Source: Eonycteris spelaea (Eukaryota; Chordata; Mammalia; Chiroptera; Pteropodidae). From it: a stretch of 64,000 nucleotides of DNA. The notes beneath the pieces are model-generated. The model had not been told where the DNA came from, made no database searches, and worked only from the letters and a program-made list of their open reading frames with translations. The stretch is from NCBI GenBank assembly GCA_003508835.1, contig PUFA01000203.1, positions 2,758,501 to 2,822,500 on the forward strand, given 5' to 3'. Made by a program: the position numbers and the translations under genes. Below are positions 58,011 through 64,000 of the stretch, one piece after another (within the stretch, counting starts at the first letter, position 1; every line of letters starts with the position of its first letter).

Positions 58011-60769
58011 GCCGGCCTCGTCTGGCGGGTGGATTCATCGGAGGAACTAGTCAGACAGAACAGTGGATGCGGCCGGATGAGCTTGCCATCCCTCCATGAG
58101 CTTTTCCCTCCAGGTGGCTATGGTTGGCTCCCCTGTCCCCGCAATACAGACCTGAGGCTTCCGAGGAACAGCTCGTGATCTAAGTGGGTTAGGGACAGGT
58201 GCAGAGAGCGTCAGGATGACCTCTGGGAGACGAAAGTCTCCCGATGGGACCCCTGGACCTTCGGTCTTATCTCTTGTCACCCAGGGAGAGGCCACTCGTC
58301 ATCTAGCGGGCCCTGTCCACTCCCGATTCTCTTACAGGGGACCACCGACCCTCGGGAGAGTTCCCTCCAGGTGCGTCAGGTAAGTTAAGTGGAGGCCAGA
58401 TGTCTCTGCGTGCTCACACCTGTGTGTGCGGGCGCGGGGCAGGGGCGAGAGGTGGGCCAGGGGCACCTCCCTTCTTCCCAGGAGTCTTTAAAACAGTATG
58501 TACAAGATGCCCCATTCCTCAACCAAGGGGACGTTCTGCTCAGCTCCAGTGACTGGAAGGGGAGGGACGTCCACTGGCCTGGACATCCCGATCCATCGGG
58601 CACAAGGTCCACCTGCACATCCTCTGACCTGGGAGGGAGGACTCGTCTGCAGGTGTCTGGTCCCTCAGGGGCACTGTGAGGACCACCGATCTCCTGAAGG
58701 TTTAGATTTGTGAAGATCAAAGGGAGGCTATGACAGGCGGTTACAAACCATCTTGTCCCTCAAAGAAAGGGCTCACCCGGATCTTTCCCTACAGTTCAGA
58801 ATCAGAGAACTAGGCAGGGGAGAAAAACGAAAATGAACTGGGGAAACAGAAGGCTAAGTCGGTCCCTTGTTAAGTGACCGAGCCACGGACGAGAGGCGAA
58901 GAGGAAGGAGAGTCACACGCACACGAGTCTATTGAAAAGGAAAGGAGAGTGTTTATTTATTTATTTTTTTGAGTGGCTCAGTGTCTGTCTGTGGATATCC
59001 GACGTACCTAACTACCTATGCCGAGATAAGGAATTTCGCCCCGAGGTCTAACGGAAGCTTTCCTTGGCATTCGTCCAGTAACCTTAAGTAAAATAATTAT
59101 TTTTCGAGGTACTTCTTTGAGTGTCAGGTCTGTTAAAGCAAGCCGCAGGACTATCCAATTACACGCAGGTTTCAAAAAGATTCCGTTCCAAATACGATGC
59201 CGAGTCTTGCAAAGCCCGACCTCGTTTAGATGGATGGACTCCAGAAACACGTGACTGTCTGCGTGAAACACAGCCTTACGATGGTCAAGTGTGGCCGAAA
59301 GTTCCCTTTTGGGCAGCGAAGGGTCAGGCCGAAGGGCTGGGTCCTGGCCTTCCGCCGCTTACGGGCACGTGACGAGGACATGGCACACGGCGGGGAGAGC
59401 TGGGCCTGGGTGGGGGCCGGGCCGACGCCCCGCCGAGCGGGCCCTCCCTGCCTCCCCCTCCTTTTCCACGCTCGCCCTTCGGCTGGGAGAATGCGGGCGC
59501 GTGGGTGTGTGCGCATCACGCTGGCCTCGGGGTAGAGACCGGACTGTGCGTCTGGAAGGACGGGTCGTGCCAAGGCTCCACGAGGGTGGGTCTTTCCATA
59601 TCCTGTGCCACACGCACATGGCCCACGCGTGTGCATGCTCACTCACCCGCTCACACGCGCAGATGCACACGCGGGTCAGGGGCTCTCTCCGTGAGCTGAC
59701 CCTCTGTGAGGCCCTGAGTGCAGGGCTGAGCTCCGTCCAGCGGGGGACAGTGTGGGAAGAGTCTGTCCGCAGGGTGCTTAGAGCAGACCCTCAGCCAGGG
59801 AACCGGGAGGTGAGCAAGGTGAGCTCAGGTTTTTATGTAAATATAGGATCCTAGGCTCTGGACAGAAAAATGACTCTCTCAGGAGGGGATGAGGCCTTGA
59901 GGATCTGCTCAGGAGAGAACAGAACCGTGGTGGGCTGGGGTGAAGTGACCGGGCTGTGCCTGGGCTTGTCCTCATCGTCCCCACTGAGGGGACAGATGGG
60001 GGAGTGGCAGTGTGACATGGCAGGGCTGGCCTGCGGCTGAGGGCATCATGGGGCCAACGGCAAGGCCCTGGGAGCGACCAGAAGCCTGGGAAGAGGCGTC
60101 CAGAACTGGGAGCCGGGTTGGGGGGCTGGCGAGCGGTGGACTGGGCGCGGGTGGTCGTTCTCGGAGGCGGTGGGCCCCGGGGCTGATGTGGCGAAGGGAG
60201 AAGAGCCTGGTGGGGAGGCCGGAGCTGACCTGAGACAAGCCAGCGCCCATGGGAATGCAGCTTGGACACCCCAGAGGGAGGGCTGAGGGTACAGTGACAA
60301 GTCCCCCATCTCCATTCCGAACGCATAGCTCCTGACATTTTGAGTGTCTCCTACGGAGAGAAGAGGGGGGAAAAAAACCCTTGAAATACAAAATTCAAAT
60401 GCACCTTCTTTATGAAATCTTAGTCCAGGAAATATGTCCCCTCCGCCCAAACAAAGTCACTGTGTCAGGTCCGCGGCCTCTCCTACAGCGCCCAGGACAT
60501 GTCGAACGTTCTTCTTGGTTCTTGAGATGTTTGGGCGTATGAGTAATCGCAAAAGCGTGAGACGCTGGGGGACAGAGCCACCAACGTCCTCCCCGAAGAC
60601 CGGCTCGGAGCCGGGCACACAGAGGATCCCAGCGACAGCCCCGGGAAGGGGCCACGCTGGGCCGCGGGGGAGGCCGCCAGCCGACAGAGGGTCAGATTCG
60701 GGGACGCGTTGAGTGGCAGTCTACAGGAACGAAGCCGCCAGTGCCAGTTTTCCATGGCCGCCTGCTAGC

Positions 60770-60822
60770 AAGCTCAAATGCATGCGAAGCCAAACACAAT
60801 AAATGTTTGTTGAATGAATAGT
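60770..60822 (+). mobile_element. L2 3' terminus
   Basis: caaatgcatgcg... followed by cacaataaatgtttgttgaatgaatag is close to the LINE2 terminal sequence. Confidence 0.65.
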
Positions 60823-60903
60823 CGGAACCAAAGGTTATGGGAGGCTGAGCTCGGGGAGGTAGTCACGGAGGTGACGGCTTCTTCCCCCTTTATCCCCAAA
60901 GAG

Positions 60904-60953
60904 GCGCGCGCGCGCACACACACACACACACACGTGTGTGCACACACGTGCAC
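60904..60953. repeat. 50-bp alternating CG/CA/TG tract
   Basis: A GC run, then a CA run, then GTGTGTG, CACACAC and GTGCAC follow without a break in purine-pyrimidine alternation. A (CG)n start makes this the strongest Z-DNA candidate in the window. Confidence 0.9.
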
Positions 60954-63029
60954 CCCAACCCCCCCCCCACGCATGCTTGCCATCCCAGGTGTGTGCAGAG
61001 CTTTTGTTTATAGATACGTCTGTGTCTCCTCAAGGAAGGGCATAAACGGGATGATGCAAGCCCCAGATTTGCCTCTCTGGCTCCTCCTTGGCTTGTGCGA
61101 CTGTTTGGGAATTCGTCCTCGCCGTCCAAGCGCGATGCCAGGGCGAGGCTGCGCAGGGTGTGGTCTGGGATGCCGATGGCATTGAGTAGCTGTTTGCACG
61201 GTGAGACCACCCGGGGCTGCAGGGGAGGGGTCTGCGGAAGCAGAGAACGCCCTCGGGCACACCTCACAGAAACATCCGCTGGCCGCCACTCAGTGAGGAG
61301 CTGCTATTTCCAGGCACTGAACCCCAACACTGAGGACGCGGAGGGAATGAGAGAGCCTCTGCCCTGCAAGTTCTCAGAACCTAGAGCACGTCACGCTCGG
61401 TGCCAACGATTCTAACGCACACGTGGTCCGTGCGTTGGGGACGTTAATCACAGGCTGTTGCAGGAGGTCGGGGTTGGAAACCAGCCAGGAGGCGCTGCTG
61501 AAGCCTTCCCCGGAGGGGAGGGGGGGGGCGTAAACACTGCCCTGTGCCGTCTCCCCATGCACTATGGCGAGCCAAGGTCAAGGACACCCTCCCTTTTCTC
61601 CTAGAAGTTTCCCGATTGGAGTGGATAACTGGACCTATCCCTCTGGTTCAGAGACGTCTGCCCCCGACCCCGGTCCCAGCTCTCTGGCAAACCATGTCAT
61701 CGCACTCCTGAGTCCAAACCGGCCCGGGGGCTGGGCATCTGGAGAGAGTCCAGACCCTGGCTGATTTCTAGCTCACGGGCTGTGGGTTGGGGGCCTGTCC
61801 TGGCTGCACCTCAGGGGTCTTTGTGAGGCCCAATCAGGCGGGACGGGCGACAGTCCCCAGGAACACCCCGCACAGGGAAGACTCAGATGGCGGGGGAGCC
61901 AGCGTGTCCGGCAGGCCCTTCCACAGACCGACCGCTCCCGGGCACAGAGCAAAACAGGGTAAAGTGAGGTGATGATGAGCACACGTGTCAATACCGTGAT
62001 TTGGGGTCAGTCGTGAGGGCTATGGAGAAACTCCAGCATGACATGTCGCCCGAGAGGAAGCCACCTCCGTGGCAGAGACAGGGGAGCTGGCCGCAGGGGG
62101 CAGGGGCGTCCCAGGGGGGTCCGTGGATCCAGGCGGAGCTGGGGCCAGCGCAAAGGCCCCCAGGTGGGGCTGGTCTCGCGGTGTCCGGGGGCGTCGCGTG
62201 GCGGGAGCTCTGTGGGCAGGCAGCAGGCGGGGCACGCGGGGCTGCGGAGGGTCTGCTCTGGGGCGACTTGCCCCGCCTGCTGCTCAAGGAAGGTCGCCCT
62301 GGGCGCCCTCAGGAGGCGGGCTGAGCCCCGACACCGCCCCGCCGCAGGCTGAGGCTCGGTCCTCCCCTCGCCGCGGGTCCTCCTCAGAGCCCAGAAGGCA
62401 CGTTTTTATGCCGCAGCTTTGTTCTCAGTGTAGCCAGGAGCAAACCAACCGTTAGCAGGTGGCGGCGAGGCACCTTCCAAGGCCCGCGTTGGCCGTCCGC
62501 GCTGCGCGCGCGCCAGGCCTTTCTGGAAAGTGCCTCGGTTTCACAAGCGCTTCGCGTCACACCTCGCGCTCCCGCCCGCGGTCCAGACGAGAGGGTCGCC
62601 GACCGCGTGGCCTCTGCGGAAAGAATCTTCTCTCTCCTTCTCCCGGGCGGGAGCGCCACCTGGACTTTCCAATTCGGCCTTCGGCCAGGCTCCGGCGGCT
62701 GTCCCCTGAGGGTGAGACGCGGCTGGTGGCTTTTGCCTTGCCCGGTTGGCGTGAAGTCGCATGTCCCGTTTCGTTTCCAGCCACCTCGCGCCTAAACAGG
62801 GGACTCGCAGCAAAGGACACACGACGCGGGCCCAGGCCGCCGGCTCTGCCCCCACGCTCCGGCCCCGCGGAGCTGCTCGCTGCGGTGCCATCCCCGGTCC
62901 CCGGCTGTGCGCGCGCTCGGCCGCCCCCCGGGGGGACCCTCTCCGTCCCCTGTAAGTGGTGCTCATTCTTCAGAGCCAGCTCATACGTCACCCCCTCCGG
63001 GAATTGGGGTTCGGACATATCTGTGTCTG

Positions 63030-63180
63030 CATCTCAGTGATTAGCAGGTGACCTGGGGTGCGTGACTTGTCCTCGCTGAACCTTGGTCTCCTGGTCCCCA
63101 AGGTGAGGTGGCTAATTGCGCTGACGTCACGGCCTCGCGGTGCCTGGAAGATGAGGTCATGCCTGTAAAGCCTTGGACGC
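63030..63180 (+). mobile_element. MIR-like fragment
   Basis: tgacttgtcctcgctgaaccttggtctcctggtcccc (from 63063) and a later tgcctgtaaagcc follow the order of the MIR core and tail. Confidence 0.5.
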
Positions 63181-63407
63181 GGTGACGGGCGGAAGGCCGA
63201 CGCTCACTAAGGGGTGACGGCTCTTGTTAGTAGCGTGACCTGTGCTTTGTCTTACGCCTCTGCTCACCCCGAATCCTTCAGGGCGCAAACTACCCTGTTC
63301 GTCACCATGTTCTAGGCGGTGTCTCACGTGGAGCCTGGACACAGCCCAACCGCCTTGGGGCGGGGGAAGCGGGGTCCTCCCGTCCGGTCCTGCACTTCTG
63401 CATCCCG

Positions 63408-63421
63408 ACACTAGAGGGCAG
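63408..63421 (+). promoter_or_regulatory. CTCF-like core, forward, one mismatch
   Basis: ACACTAGAGGGCAG differs from CCASYAGRKGGCRS at the first base only. It points away from the SPRR genes. Confidence 0.4.
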
Positions 63422-64000
63422 CAAGAGACCGCGGACGCGTGGGGAGCCGGCCGGCCCGCCCGGATGCCCTTGCCCTTGGCCGGGCGGGCGGCGGGGCGCC
63501 AGGCTGCTGGAATTCTCCTTCCTTCGTGCCGGGACAATCTGCAAAACACCTGAGCCAAGAGCCCGGCGCTGAGGTCCTTTTGGGAACTCCCCCGCAGTTT
63601 GCTTCAGCTGACTGGTTTGGGGGTTCAATGGGTTCGCGAATGCAAAACGCTTCGAGCAAGGCGCCGCGCATAGGAAAGAAATCAGGCCTATCGTAATGGG
63701 CCACATGAGGGCAGCGAATCACAAGCATCGAGGAAAACGGAGGGCGCTCTGACACCCCGAAGCGCGCGCCGGAACCACTCCTCGGGCTCGCTGCGCCTTC
63801 GCCAAGAGCCAGACCCGTGCCAAGTGCTTCGCAAATATTGTTTCCTAACCAAACCAATGCCGAAGGCCAGGTCGGTGTTTCCGTCTGCGTTTTAACCAGT
63901 CGTGGACCGAAGGTTCGTGTCCCCCACCTTTGCCCCCCCCCCCATTTCTGTGTTGAGGTCTAAACCCCAGTGTGAGGAGGCGGGGCCTTTGGGAAGTGAG

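Larger units (their letters stand above)
51860..64000. other. Right flank without recognisable gene
   Basis: Over 12 kb I recognise no exon. Involucrin, expected next in the human order as I recall it, would show a long Gln/Glu-rich frame and is absent. Contents are an L1 3' end (54.93-55.55 kb), L2 and MIR pieces, GC-rich unique sequence with G runs near 52974-52983 and 53792-53801, ATAC-rich sequence (57.40-57.66 kb), a 50-bp alternating tract (60.9 kb) and a CpG-dense stretch at about 62.45-62.95 kb. Confidence 0.6.

Noticed and set aside
51860..64000. Involucrin, loricrin, LELP1 or PRR9
   Set aside because: I looked for their Gln/Glu, Gly/Ser/Cys or Cys/Gln repeat signatures on both strands and saw none.

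Overview
This is a high-GC, CpG-rich stretch of a placental mammal nuclear genome. It carries the small proline-rich protein (SPRR) part of the epidermal differentiation complex (EDC), the cluster for cornified-envelope precursors of skin and stratified epithelia. Seven SPRR-family genes can be recognised. Most show the family plan: a TATA box, a short non-coding first exon, one intron, and the whole protein in exon 2. Ageing L1, L2, MIR and hAT debris is present. I saw no Alu, B1/B2, CAN, ERE or Bov SINE. The species cannot be fixed from this; a non-primate, non-rodent (perhaps laurasiatherian) mammal is my low-confidence guess.

Layout, left to right: a short divergent SPRR2-like gene (-, CDS 4591-4767); an intact SPRR2 gene (+, 9142-9414); SPRR1B-like with about 27 octapeptides (-, 14211-15051); SPRR3 (-, 23327-23625); SPRR1A-like (-, 29589-29830); SPRR4 (-, 36836-37047); SPRR5-like (-, 49935-50291). 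Read right to left this matches the human order as I remember it (SPRR4, SPRR1A, SPRR3, SPRR1B, then SPRR2 on the opposite strand), so the window appears inverted relative to human chromosome 1. Involucrin, loricrin, LELP1, PRR9 and LCE genes were not seen. The right-hand 12 kb has no recognisable gene.

The proteins are transglutaminase substrates: Gln- and Lys-rich ends flank Pro-rich 7-9 residue repeats that are cross-linked into the cornified envelope. SPRR1A-, SPRR1B- and SPRR3-like genes share blocks upstream of their TATA boxes and around their poly(A) signals, so they arose by duplication of whole units.

Two observations stand out. First, five of the seven genes have reading frames interrupted by indels, nearly all one-base losses in G/C homopolymers. 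Putting back one base per site restores family-typical frames without internal stops in four of them, which points to homopolymer errors in the assembly more than to gene decay. Second, four tandem CTCF-like motifs in one orientation lie between SPRR4 and SPRR5 (43752-43875), and a perfect CTCF core in the opposite, convergent orientation lies at 2539-2552. Together they could bound a loop holding SPRR2 through SPRR4.
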